Notes under the pieces: generated by a model
What the model was told of the DNA's origin: nothing
The model's input: only the letters and a program-made list of their open reading frames with translations
The model's database searches: none
Assembly: GCA_026075535.2 (NCBI GenBank)
Contig: AP026538.1
Span: 4,464,001-4,528,000, forward strand
Direction: 5' to 3'
Source: Tricholoma matsutake
Taxonomy: Eukaryota; Basidiomycota; Agaricomycetes; Agaricales; Tricholomataceae
DNA length: 64,000 nt
In this document: piece after piece, positions 1 to 10,633 of the stretch
Layout of the letters: each line of letters starts with the position of its first letter
How positions within the stretch are numbered: position 1 is the stretch's first letter
Made by a program: the position numbers and the translations under genes

Positions 1-344
1 CACTCCCTCTCCTCTTCCCCCCAACATCGCTCACTGTGCCTGAGGCTGCTGCCCCCACATCGGCACTTAACCCACCAGCATTGGCAGTCGATGTAATCAC
101 CTCACCTCACCCTGGCCTCCCCTCCCCCTGCACAGCTGTGCCAATCCCCACGTGGGCTGACCCCTGGTCCATCTGGACTACATTCCAGAAGTACCACCCC
201 TCAGCTGAACCCAAGGAAGAGAGCAGGAACATCTGAGGACAGAGGGGAGATGAAGTGAGGCAGAAAAGAATAGATGTGATTTGGCATGTACACAAAAGTT
301 GGACTATTTTTTTTTTCACATTACATAGTGCTTTATTTGTAAAT
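1..344. other. No supported gene
   Basis: The short open frames here lack a recognisable domain. The stretch is Pro/Ser/Ala-biased and probably continues the 3' flank of the decayed minus-strand gene to its right. I see no repeat or RNA gene. Confidence 0.4.
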
Positions 345-3020
345 CTACTCTGCAAATTTCACTTTTTTAATTCTCTGTCTCCTCCCAACAGCCTGGGTTG
401 AAATGGCTTCCTGCTGTGCAAGGTCATCAGCTGTCCTTTGGATAGGTCGTGCCCATGCCAAGGCTGATGGATTTTGAGATGATGGTGGAGTCATCTGTTG
501 AACATCTGGTGCAGGGGGGATATGGTAGGCACCAGATGCTGCCAATATTGGTGTTGCCATTGCCGATCCTACTGGTGCCATTGCTGATATTGGTGTTGCC
601 GTTGCCAATCCTACTGTTGCCATTGCCAATATTGGTGTTGCCATTGCTGATCCCACTGTTGCCATTGCCAATATTGGTGTTGCTGTTGCTGATCCCACTG
701 TTGCCATTGCCAATATTGGTGTTGCTGTTGCTGATCCCACTGTTGCCATTGCCAATATTGGTGTTGCTGTTGCTGATCCCACTGTTGCCATTGCCAATAT
801 TGGTGTTGCTGTTGCTGATCCCACTGTTGCCATTCCTGATATTGGTGTTGCTGTTGCCAATCCCACTGTTGCCGATGCTGATATTGGTGTTGCTGTTGCC
901 AATCCTACTGGTGCCATTGCCAATATTGGTGTTGCCATTCCTGATATTGGTGTTGCCGTTGCCAATCCCACTGTTGCCATTGCCAATCCCATTAATGCTG
1001 CTAAAGCCCTTGCCCTTGCAATAGGATGCTCCGTCTGATTTTGCCCTAAAAGTGGTCAAGGCTTAGGGCATTGTGAGCTCTCTTGAGGTATATCCAACAG
1101 CAATAGATCAATTGGGCATGGGGGATCATTTACAATGGTATTTCCAGCTGATCCAGGCATGAGGTATCTCATGTAAATGTGTCGAGGAATGAGATATTCT
1201 GGTTCACCATCACTAGGACCATTAATTGGCTGTGGTTGAGTGACACCAACCATGCAGAGGCTGTCCATTGTCATTTGATCCACTTGGACATATTGTGACT
1301 CAGTTGTATCAGAATTTGGGGTCTGTCCTGCTGTTGATATTTGGTGAGCTTCCTTGCACTTGGGTTTGCCTTTGACAAATTTTCTGCCTCTTGATGCAGC
1401 AGGCACTTTGGCAGCAGCAATGGCCTCCAGTTTGGTGCTGGGTTGAGGATCAGCATCAGCATCATCATTTCTTCAGCCCCTGTGGTTTGCAGAAGGCAGT
1501 TCAGCATCGGCAACAGCCCCCAGCTTGGTGCCGCTATGAGGATTGGCATCATCATTTCTTTGGCCCCTGCATTTGGAAATGTGTTGGGAAGGTGAAGGGT
1601 TATTCAAATCATTTGGATAGTGTGCAGGAGCCACACTCCCATCCATGGCTTTGATCGCTTTGAACAGGAACACTCTTTCAGGGCCCTGCACTATTTGTCA
1701 CTGCAGAACATGGTCAAAGAAGTCTTCTATAACACTCTTGTGCATGTTCCGTGGGTCTCTGATTTTGAACCTAGCTGGGAGATATTCCGGACTGACAAAT
1801 GATGATGTCTGATCTGCAATTGCTTTGAATGGGATATGGCAACTACGACCATTGTTTGCTAGTTCTGCAGGAGATAAGTAATGGTTTGTGGAATAGGAAG
1901 TCAACATACTGTAATGCTGGCCAACATACAACATAAACCATTCTTCCAGCTCTTTTTCTTGAATTGTGATCCTTTCCATGGTGTGGGAAGGATCAGGAAG
2001 CCATTGTTAGTCATTGTTAATTGGGTTAGTGTTGTGTTATGTTGCATTGCCGACCTTGAAGCAAGGTGTGATGGGCATAAACCCTTGATATAACTCATAA
2101 ATTTTCACTTCAGTTCAGTGACTTGATCATGATACGTGTCCAGAAAGGATCGTGCAGGGGTGGCCATCAGAGAGGCAACATTTTCGTGACTGGAGTCAGC
2201 ATTGGCATTGGCATCGCATTGGCAGTAAATGATTTGGGGACTCATGCATCAACAACCATCAAACCATTAGGTGCAGTATAGGCTGTAAATGTCACAGACA
2301 ACACACCCATTTCCAGCCACTGTTGTCATGCATTCTCCACCACACACTTAATGAGGTATTTCTCTGCTAGACTGTGAAATTTTTGTTATGTCCAGCAATG
2401 GCAATGGCATCGGCTTCAACTTACCCTTGCCTCGTCTGCTTGGGATATCCTTCCCGCATCATTTTCTCCTGTTCAACTTCAAGGATGGCTTTCTCCTCCA
2501 CATTCATGGTGTTGAAAACATGCTTGATAGCTGGCAGTCACGCTTGGAACCATCCTGGTGTACTTGTGGTGGTGTCCTCAACACCTAACAGGTTTGCGAT
2601 CTGTTGGAAAACTCGGTCCCGGTACAAGCTCCAAATGACTTCTGACCGCTTTACTTTGAAGTCATTTGATTTCCATGAGAGGCCTTTGGTCATTTGCCAG
2701 TTGTTGGAAAGCCAGATTGTTAGTTCCTGGTGATGTGATCAATAATACAACCTTCACATGCTTGTGAGTTTACCTTGGCACAAATGCAACTCTCCTCCTC
2801 ATCCATAGGGGCCCTGTCAATTGACACCCAGTAGTTGAATATTGCTGGGAGGATGTTGCACTTGAGTATTTACAATCGGCCAGCTTTCAATTCCTGCGAT
2901 CAGAATGCAACTTTATAAGGCTCAATGATCTTCCACTCTTCAACTGTATATCTGCTTCCCTTATGGTACTGTCTCAACTGTGGGTTCTCTGATGGCTCAG
3001 GTGGCATTGGAGGGGACTGA
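345..3020 (-). pseudogene. Decayed gene of unknown function, C-terminal minisatellite
   Basis: Coding-like stretches on the minus strand run from about 3020 down to 345 in shifting frames. Near 2950-2760 there is a block with YTVEEWKIIEPYK and ILPAIFNYW. At 1979-1698 comes a well-preserved block with YLPARFKIRDPRNMHKSVI, continued in another frame by FKAIKAMDGSVAPAHYPNDL. Basic, Gln/Ser-rich segments follow at 1555-1056. The C-terminal region is the 14-residue repeat array, ending in a basic tail (RRQRIKKVKFAE). I do not recognise the family. It is divergent from KDZ-1, with about 130 bp between them, so it may be a partner gene of that element or a neighbouring host gene. Several stops and frameshifts interrupt it. 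Confidence 0.45.
541..1000. repeat. 42-bp minisatellite (about 11 imperfect copies)
   Basis: The unit is gttgccattgccaatattgg followed by tgttgctgttgctgatccca and ct. The most regular copies lie at about 640-830, with degenerate copies on both sides. 42 is a multiple of three and no frame in the array has a stop, so long frames stay open on both strands. On the minus strand, the strand of the surrounding gene, it reads as a 14-residue repeat, ATVGSATATPILAM. Confidence 0.9.
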
Positions 3021-4138
3021 TGTGAAGGAAAGAATCATTCTTGTCATTGACATAAAACATATGATCGACACAAGGATCACACGAGGTCGATAGTACAATA
3101 GCCCCATCAATAAATGGGTGTCATTGTGACTCACCTCAAATCATCATGAGCCTAACAAGAGTTCCTTACAAGCGAAAGAGAAGATCAAAGAAGAATGTCC
3201 CCCTGCATGAGGACAATGACGGTGCAGTTGATACTGTTACACATGTAGAAGTTGAGGTCAACACGAAACATGGACCAAAAACAAAGTGCATCAAGGTCCC
3301 CCTGACTGCAGTGGAAGAACTGGGTCAATCAAATTCTGTTATACAGGATAATCCCAATGTTGCTCCAGAATGGGACATGCAAGAACCTCAGGTGGCCGAC
3401 AAGCTGACTCGGCCACACATTGGCATGGTTAGTTTCTGACACTGATTGCTTATGAGCAAGGCTCATATACAAAGAATAGAGACAGCGAGACTATGTACTG
3501 GAGTTTGGGGGACGAGTAGATGAATTGCTGCAAGCATCCCTTGCTTGGCAGGCATGGTCGGTTGACAAACAAGTTTGCAACCACTGTCCATTCAATAAAT
3601 GGGCAATTTGGCAATGCATTGATTGTTCACTGGGAAGCACGCTTTGCCACACATGCATGCATGTAACCCACAGGCAAAATCCCTTCCATCACATTGAATG
3701 CTGGACCGGCATGCACTTCCGCCGGGCTGAGCTATGGGAGGTCAGCACATACATTTTAGTCCAGCACCAGATGGATCAGCTGATTTGCAACACTCTGAAC
3801 TTCCAAATGAAATATCTGGAGACATTTGAAGACCTGAAGGATAAAGCAGAGAAAGAGTCAGCCAATTGGCAGGCAAACAATCGGCAATGGCACCAGCATT
3901 GGCCCTCTTCACCTGACTCAACCTCGGACACATATAATGAGTCTCAGGTTGACAACTGGGCCGAAGATAAAACTGGGGCTGACTCAGCATTTTTTAATCA
4001 CCTTGATGCCCTTTGGCATCAAGAGAAGGGGAATATGAACAGTTTCCAAGACTTCTTTGATGGCAATGATGAATCTAAAGTTGAGCATGCTGATGACAAC
4101 ATCCATGGGTTTCAACCATATTTGCCTAATCCTAATCA

Positions 4139-4203
4139 AACTGCCGATGCCATCCCAACTGCTGATGCCATGCCCACTGCCGATGCTGTCCCAACTGTCA
4201 ATG
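4139..4203 (+). repeat. Hexamer-based (gatgcc) low-complexity repeat in KDZ-1
   Basis: An expansion of units built from gccgatgcc/actgctgatgcc codes for a TADAxP repeat within the KDZ-1 frame. The same hexamer family recurs at 21359-21420 and 23050-23240, and in the 42-bp minisatellite. Confidence 0.65.
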
Positions 4204-5038
4204 CCTTGAACAACAGTTATATTCATGTGGTCCATACAAATGGAATACATCACTTAGCAATGGTTACCTGCCAGTGTCAGGGGGAACACTAAATTCCCTT
4301 GGACCTGGTAACCAGTGACTTACTACCCACAAGCTTCACCAACATACAGACTCTTTCACCATGCAGGTCCTAGACCATTTTTGGCTCTGTAATCTGGAAT
4401 TAAAGGCATTGGCCTATCAGTTTTACCAGCTGATTCGGCATGTAACATTGCCGATGAGGCCTGCCGAAGTGGTCAATCTCTACCATGAGCTTCGGTGCAT
4501 GTCCCACTTATGGTGTTGGATGAAAAGATTGAATTGGGCAGGGTATGGACACAATCAAAAAGATCCTTTGAATCCTGAACCAGGATCACTTCCCAATTTC
4601 TGTCCAGCCTGTCCTCAAGTAGGCATTAATATACTGGAAAATTGGAAGGACAATGTGAACCAGTGGGTGTCAAAATACCTCGGTGCAGTAGCATCTAAAA
4701 TGATACTATGGATTTCAGATTTGTTTTTAAATGCATATTTGTGGCAGATGGCAATTTCAAAGCTGATCATGTTCAGCAGAAAAACTCCAATACTGATATA
4801 TGGCTATGGGATGGAGGTGGGATGGCCCCAAACTGGGCTGAATATGAGCTGTTTCTCCAAGCTGCCATAGAACGATTAACGGTAGGCACCTTCCCTTGGT
4901 GGCAGCCAATGCTGTTCCTGATGCCGTCCTCAAAGCCAGTCTGATTTGTATTTGGGTTTCCAGAAGGCTCCTTGTGAAAATAAATTCTTAGCCATTGTGA
5001 ACACTTTTCTGGTGTCGAAGGCATGTGACAGGACTGGA

Positions 5039-5046
5039 GTAGCAGC
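5039..5046. repeat. Left target-site duplication of KDZ-2A (gtagcagc)
   Basis: This 8-bp sequence is repeated exactly at 15565-15572. Removing the DNA between them and one copy restores an uninterrupted KDZ-1 frame (TGVAA followed by IACAWHGC). Confidence 0.92.
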
Positions 5047-5465
5047 CACCTGACCTTCCCACATATCAAGCCTAATAATGGTTGGGCATAATGCTCGTGA
5101 CTTAGTTTTGTTAGGCTTGATGTCATTAAAACTCAACACCAGCATTAACCCCTCCCCCAAATAGCGAAGACCTTTATAATAACTAGTACCTCTGGTCCCT
5201 ATTCCCTCCCACCTCTCCGCCACTTTTATATCTGGAGTGTGGCTATGCCTTTCCAATCAACTGCCCTGAGTCAGCGCCACATCACCTCTCACACTCCCAA
5301 CTGCATCATCTTCATCGTCGGCAATGTCGAGCTCGACGTCAGGCCCCTTCCTCTGGCTGCTCCATCTCATGTGTGGACCTACCCCATCAATCCTTTGGTC
5401 AGCAACACCCATACACCCAGCTTACCCATGGTCCCTATGTGCATCCTCTTGCATGTTCAATGTTG
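5047..5465. repeat. KDZ-2A left terminal inverted repeat
   Basis: This matches the reverse complement of 15147-15564 with scattered, mostly C/T and G/A, differences. Within it a smaller palindrome (aagcctaat...attaggctt) lies close to the terminus. Similar DNA ends KDZ-2C at 29886. Confidence 0.85.
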
Positions 5466-5714
5466 GCAATGCTGTCTCATGGCGCTTTGTGCCACCTTCA
5501 ACATGTCTCAGCATGAAGTGGGGCACTCTATCTCATAGCACAAAGTGACACCCTCAACATTGGGGTTCAAAACAGATCTCTGTCAATGTAGGATATGAGG
5601 TATGCATAATATTTAGTCCTGAAGTATAGAAATATAGCTGATATATGTCTCAACACCTACTTATTGTACTTATAGAGTGTATGACATATTATACAGCATT
5701 GCATCCCCCCGAAG
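5466..5714. other. KDZ-2A subterminal non-coding DNA
   Basis: AT-rich sequence between the left inverted repeat and the 3' end of the minus-strand partner gene. A further short match to the right end (gtctcagca...ggggcactctatctca) is present at about 5505-5535. No gene seen. Confidence 0.5.
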
Positions 5715-7574
5715 AAGTGATCACAGAAGAGCAGGATCAATGGGTATAGTTGGTATGGCTGGTGGCATCGAAGACAGCTGCCAAGTGGTTGCAGGGGCAA
5801 CGGAGGCTGCAGCTGCAGGGGTTGCGGCTATGGAGGTTTTGGCAGCATGGGGCACCACTGGCAGAAGAGCAGGATCAATGGGTATAGTTTGTACAGCGGT
5901 ACCAGAGGGCACAGTGGCAGTGGCAGCAGCGGAGGGTGCAGCGGAGGTTGAGGGTTCAGGGACAGTGGAGATTGAAGGGGATTCAGCAGTATGTGGTACT
6001 GGAGGAATGGGTGCAGCGGCAGCAGATGTGGCAGGGGCAGGGGAGACAGCGGCAGTGGAAGGTGCCACTTGGGGTACTGCTTCTTGACTAGCACGGGGGG
6101 ATTGCTCGCACAAAATGCCTGATGTTGTAGGAGACTGATGCTCTTCACCACTACTATTATCAGTATTCTCCACCTCTTTACTGGATTTGTACCATTTTCT
6201 TTGAGTATCAGTTCCGTCTCTTGCACGCAGTCATTTCTTTCCATGGTCAGACCGGCGTCAACATGGCGCAGGGGCAGCAAGTTCACCATTCTCAATCTGG
6301 GCATTACATTTGAGATCAAGATCATGAAACTCCGTGTCACTGAGTTTCCTCCAGTATGTTTTTCTGCCATGCCATCTACATAGAAGGTTATCAAGATCAT
6401 GTAAGGGACTTGAGGCTTCACTGAGATTGTGGAATGGAATGTTGTCTGGCCATCCTTCAATGATAACCTGGTACCGCCTGACAATGTTGCACCAGTAAAG
6501 TTTCCATTCCATACGAGCTGTGTCATCACTTGCTATCATTCCTATATGCATTTCTCAATCAATATCTTTATATATATACAGGGAGGAGACAGCTCACAAA
6601 GGCCCTCATTGATCTCATTGCATATCTCGGCACAAATCACCGAGATGCGCTGTTGATGATTTTTTGCCATGCCTGTCATCAGCAAATTTAGTTGCAATGA
6701 AGAGAGTCAATAGCACTGTTGGCCAACCTTTGACACCCTGAACAGCAAAACCTTCCATCTTTCCCAAACAATCTTGTGGGTCAGACTTCTTAACTCCTTC
6801 CAAAAAATGCTTGACACCTGGAGTCACAAATGTTACTCCCTTCATAGGCAAGTTGGTGGATCCACGTGTCACAAAGAGCATGGTTTTGACTCCTGTGCGC
6901 GACTTTAAATTATTCAACTACATGGCAATTAACCTCAATCGCTAGAGGATAAAATTTAAATATAGGCACACCTTGCTCTCAACAGCCGCAAGTGTATGTG
7001 TTGCATCGTTAATCCTGGACTTCATGGAAACATGAAATGCCTTCGTCTGAGTTGCTTTTTGCTTCTTGAACTCCTCAACAAGATTAATGTGCTCTTGTTT
7101 TGACAGGTTGTTGTATTCATCTTGGTTGTTACGGACAAGGTCTTGAAATACATCCTTGCCACAAGCAGTATGTACATCTGTGTTGGGGTCTGGGTAGACA
7201 TTAATCAGCAGTGGACATTGACATGACAAGATAAATTTCTGACCATTCTCCTTTTCCTGTGACTTTTTCCAACAAAATGCATTCCACACATTGGTCTTCT
7301 TGCGCTCTGTATGGCTCACTTGACGGCCCATGTGAACCTCCAGTTGAACTTGCCAAAGGCTCTTGTGGTGAGCTACAGCAAGATTCTCCATTAGCTCATC
7401 AATTTTTACCCAAGTTTCTCTGAGTGCGCTTTTATAGCTTTGAGATGCAAGCCGTCGATGGGCAGCAATGGCTGCATGCACATCCTTGGTTAGCTTCAGA
7501 CAGCTAACCTTTTGTTCAATGCCCTGGGTAGCCTGACCAGGTATGGTAGATGTTCTGTAAAAGTGAGTCCTCAT
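5715..7574 (-). pseudogene. KDZ-2 partner gene 2 (HMG-like N-terminus), copy A
   Basis: A multi-exon gene of a family that recurs beside KDZ transposons in Agaricomycetes; its function is unknown. It probably starts at the ATG at 7574 (MRTHFYRTSTIPGQ). The first exon holds NVWNAFCWKK and YNNLSKQEHINLVEEFKKQK, an HMG-box-like helical stretch by inspection. A short intron (gtgtgc...tgtag, about 6970-6917) leads to LNNLKSRTGVKTMLFVTRG and PMKGVTFVTPGVKHFLEGV. Later come ARMEWKLYWCNIVRRYQVII and EGWPDNIPFHNL (about 6510-6410), then a low-complexity Ala/Pro/Ser C-terminus in which TIPIDPALL occurs twice. The same exons are conserved at 44050-46865, supporting real coding. Frameshifts near 6270 and Arg-to-Cys changes show decay. 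HMG assignment is tentative. Confidence 0.65.
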
Positions 7575-7599
7575 TGTCGAAGGTGGGTACACGATCACA

Positions 7600-8565
7600 G
7601 GGTAGTAAGTTAAAAACCCATTAAATTATTGCACTCTGGCCCCAGATGTCAATGCGCACACATACCAACATGTGCCACTGGAAAATGATTCACCATGCCC
7701 AACTTCATTAGGATGTATGCATCATCCTGCATATGGAATTAGATTTCAAGTTCACTTGTGTAGGCATCCATACCAATCTATGCCTAACTAGATATGGATA
7801 TGGAATTAGATCTGTTTGAGTTAACTTATATTGACATGGTGAAAGGTGCACCAAAAAATTAGTTGTGGAGGTCCTCCTAGTTGCTCAGATTCAGGTTCAC
7901 GCCGCAGTGAAAAATACAAGTGGATCACTATGGATATGGAATTAGATCTGTTTGAGTTCACTTATATTGACGTGGTGAAAGGCACACCAAAATTTTAGTT
8001 AAAACGGAATTGTTTATATACACGGAAATCCTCCAAGTCAGGTTCACCCCACAGTAAAAAATACAAGAGATGAGATCATAGAGTAGAAATTTGGAGACCA
8101 TACCTAGACTTGCAATTTACAGTTGCTCCGAATCTTGTTCTCTAGGATTAGATTTACAGGAGGATTTCAAAAACCTTACTGAATTTTATCTATGTAGAGA
8201 GATTTATTTCAGGCTCACTCTCTGTTTAGAAGTAGAGATTTGTGGACCATACCAAATGTGATTTAGCATAATTAGTCTTCAGGTTCACAGTTCACAGGCC
8301 GCGGTTGCACTTGTCCATCGGAATTAAGTATATGCAGATCTATTCAGGTTTGATGTGAGGAAATAAGATGGAGGAAGTAGAGACTTACACTCACTCGGAA
8401 CAGGCTGACCCCAATTCACAAATGATCAATTGCAGAGCCAGAAGCTTATCTGTGTGTCCACAAATTAGACTAGGGGTAAGGCAAGATTCTGAAAACCAAA
8501 TGAAAATAGAAACCGAAAGAACCTAGTAAGTTTTAGTATGTGATTTTAGTCAGATACTACAAGGT
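7600..8565. repeat. KDZ-2A intergenic spacer with tandem duplication
   Basis: There is no gene here. A segment of about 135-140 bp containing agatctgtttgagtt and accaaaa..ttagtt occurs twice in tandem (about 7793-7925 and 7930-8065). The same duplicated arrangement is present in KDZ-2B at about 37190-37470. It also holds the empty target site for Gy-1 (about 7789-7796, reverse of atatctag). Confidence 0.7.
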
Positions 8566-9890
8566 TCAAAAATTGTGGCCCCTTGGGCTCAGAAAAGGAA
8601 CAACCAATCCCCACTGCGTAGTCCACAAGGTCTGCTCCCACTGTGTATCACGAATAGTGCATGTGAGAATGTGCAACCGAGGGACTAAACTGTCTTCAAG
8701 TCCAAACCGATCCAGAGCCGCATCAGTGTGTGGACCAAGACTGATAATTGCGCCTTGGAATCCATCAGCGGCAATTTTTCGTGGAGCTAATTTTTTTGTC
8801 AATATAAAAATTTGATCCCACGCAAAATCACTTACCCTTGATGACAGGCAGAGGGGTGTCATACTTTGACACCTCAACGACTGCTTTCTTTAGCCATCCA
8901 GCATCATTGTCAACATCAACATCATCATTGGCAACCTTGGCACTTTTGCTAACAGCAGTTTTAGGCTGAAATTTGACAGGCCTGAGACCAGAAGACAATG
9001 GGTTGAATGAGCTATGAGGTGGCTGGCCCAGAGGTTGACTATGGATCGCGATGTCTTGGGCATACATTCCTGCAGGATGGCATCTACAGTGAAAGTGTGG
9101 TCCACCTTTTATAACGGGTGGAGGGAGATATGAAGAACCATCTACCATGAGCTCATTGCCTGGAACTAGACGCAGAATGGATTATTGTTGTTGTTGTTGT
9201 TAACCACCGAGCTTGAATAAAAACTATACCTGGCACAGATGGAGGCCTTACTCCTTCCACAGCACAACACACTTCAAAATGATAAAGATGAGGCAGTGCA
9301 ATATTGGTGCCAAATGACTGCACAAGGAGCACTATATCCTTCATCAAATCCTTACCACCTGCCTTCAGTTCATGAGGTGATATGTAAGTGTCAATAGTCA
9401 TATGCTTGGCACCAGATCCTTCTGAGGGCTTGAATCCCGGGCACTTTAGAAGAACAGATATGCCTCCATCTATCCGATCAAGAGTAGATATCTTTGTTGT
9501 TTGATAAGTACCATGAGATGAATGTAACATGAAAACTCACCACATCAAATAAGCCAGACCGTGATGCTTCCAAAAGCCTCTTGTTTTTCTTGAGCTCTTG
9601 CTCACTAGCACTGCCTAATCCATGTAGCTGGAGATACATCAGGTGGAAGCCTCCATCCATTCTGGTTTTGCTATGATTGGTTGTGTGCTGATTGTATCAC
9701 AAGACCACGCATGCTGCTGCTTTTTTCTAGTGGCAAGAAAGCAGAGTCAAGTAGGTGAACATAGGAGGCAGCAATTCCTGAAGCATTGAAGAGTCGGGCT
9801 TTCCCCTCAAGTTTTACTGGCATAGTAGATGTAGGTAATGTGGCAGAGATAAACTCCAAATAAGTATGAACAAACAAAGATGATGAGATT
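8566..9890 (-). pseudogene. KDZ-2 partner gene 1, copy A
   Basis: Unrecognised gene conserved in both KDZ-2 copies. In order on the minus strand: MPVKLEGKARLFNASGIAAS (about 9817), MDGGFHLMYLQLHGLGSASE, then an intron near 9540-9500, ISTLDRIDGGISVLLKCPGF with SPHELKAGGKDLMKDIVLLV, a second intron containing a (ttg) run at about 9180-9230, and NELMVDGSSYLPPPVIKGGP followed by a Cys/His-rich HFHCRCHPAG. The final exon contains SLGPHTDAALDRFGLEDSLV and ILTCTIRDTQWEQ. Conservation of these blocks with copy B (34917-36210), despite many third-position changes, is the best evidence that it encodes protein. No catalytic motif was identified. Confidence 0.6.
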
Positions 9891-10633
9891 AAATTTTAAA
9901 AATAGAAAAACTGTGAACTTGTAGGTTCGTGTGTTATCGACTAAAGGTTGTAATTCTGTAAGCCTGAGTTGGACTACATCTGTGAGTAATTAATCTACTC
10001 ATAGCAGTAGTTTGCAGGATCAGGTTTGTGAGATTCACTGATAGTTGGCATGTACTAGTAGTACTATTACGCTGTGTAATACTAGTCTGTTCATTCAATC
10101 CGAGCTATCATGTAGTCTCATTGTACAGTTCCATAAGACTACTTTCAAGGTATTCAAAAATATAATACATGATATTAATACTACTCAGTTCCACCATAAA
10201 TAATTTGAACTACTCGGGCAGTGTTTGGGCAAATTGAACAGTCGTACTACTACGATGATCATGATCATAATATTCAAGTGTGTGATAACTGATGTTCACC
10301 AGTTCTACTTACATCGAGTGATTCTATATTAATTATACTGTCATTACTATTCGTTCACTTAGACGATGATTCTATATTAATTATACCATCATTGCTTATC
10401 TGTTTTGCAATTCGTTCACTTACACGGTGGTGCCATTTCATCAACATCTGCATGGCACAATGCCATCAATCCATCTTATTGCTCACCAGTTCTACTTACA
10501 TTGAGTGATTCTATATTAATTATACTGTCAGCCCAAGTTTCAAATTTATCTACTACCCGATTCATCAATGCCATTCATCATTTACACAGTTTCTGAAGCA
10601 TTTCCAACATAGTAAGCACAGATACAATTCTGT
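9891..10633. other. KDZ-2A spacer, AT-rich
   Basis: No gene seen. It contains imperfectly repeated blocks of tgattctatattaattata (about 10318, 10368, 10505) and ends the transcription units of partner gene 1 and the transposase. The matching region in KDZ-2B is 33497-34916, which has gained the 493-bp element. Confidence 0.6.

Larger units (their letters stand above)
3146..5046 (+). pseudogene. KDZ-1 transposase, N-terminal part (CxC2 type)
   Basis: This is the 5' part of a cut-and-paste transposase of the KDZ superfamily. Exon 1 is 3146-3427 (94 codons, basic start MSLTRVPYKRKRRSKK). A 52-bp GT-AG intron occupies 3428-3479 and exon 2 opens in frame with RQRDYV. The CxC2 cysteine cluster follows: CNHC, QCIDC, LCHTC, then H and WTGMHF. 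Later blocks are VLDHFWLCNLELKALAYQF, FCPACPQVGINI (about 4600) and FVADGNFKADH (about 4740). The last residues before the break are CDRTGVAA. Lesions include a TAA at about 4290 and frameshifts near 4350 and 4705. The gene stops at 5046 only because KDZ-2A is inserted there; it resumes at 15565. Family assignment is firm, the exact exon ends less so. Confidence 0.88.

Noticed and set aside
449..1024. Plus-strand Leu/Pro/Val-rich 191-codon frame
   Set aside because: Translation of the minisatellite in the wrong strand; no start context or flanking exons.
5677..6087. Plus-strand Ala/Gly-rich frame
   Set aside because: Shadow of the Pro/Ala-rich C-terminus of KDZ-2 partner gene 2, which is conserved in copy B on the opposite strand.
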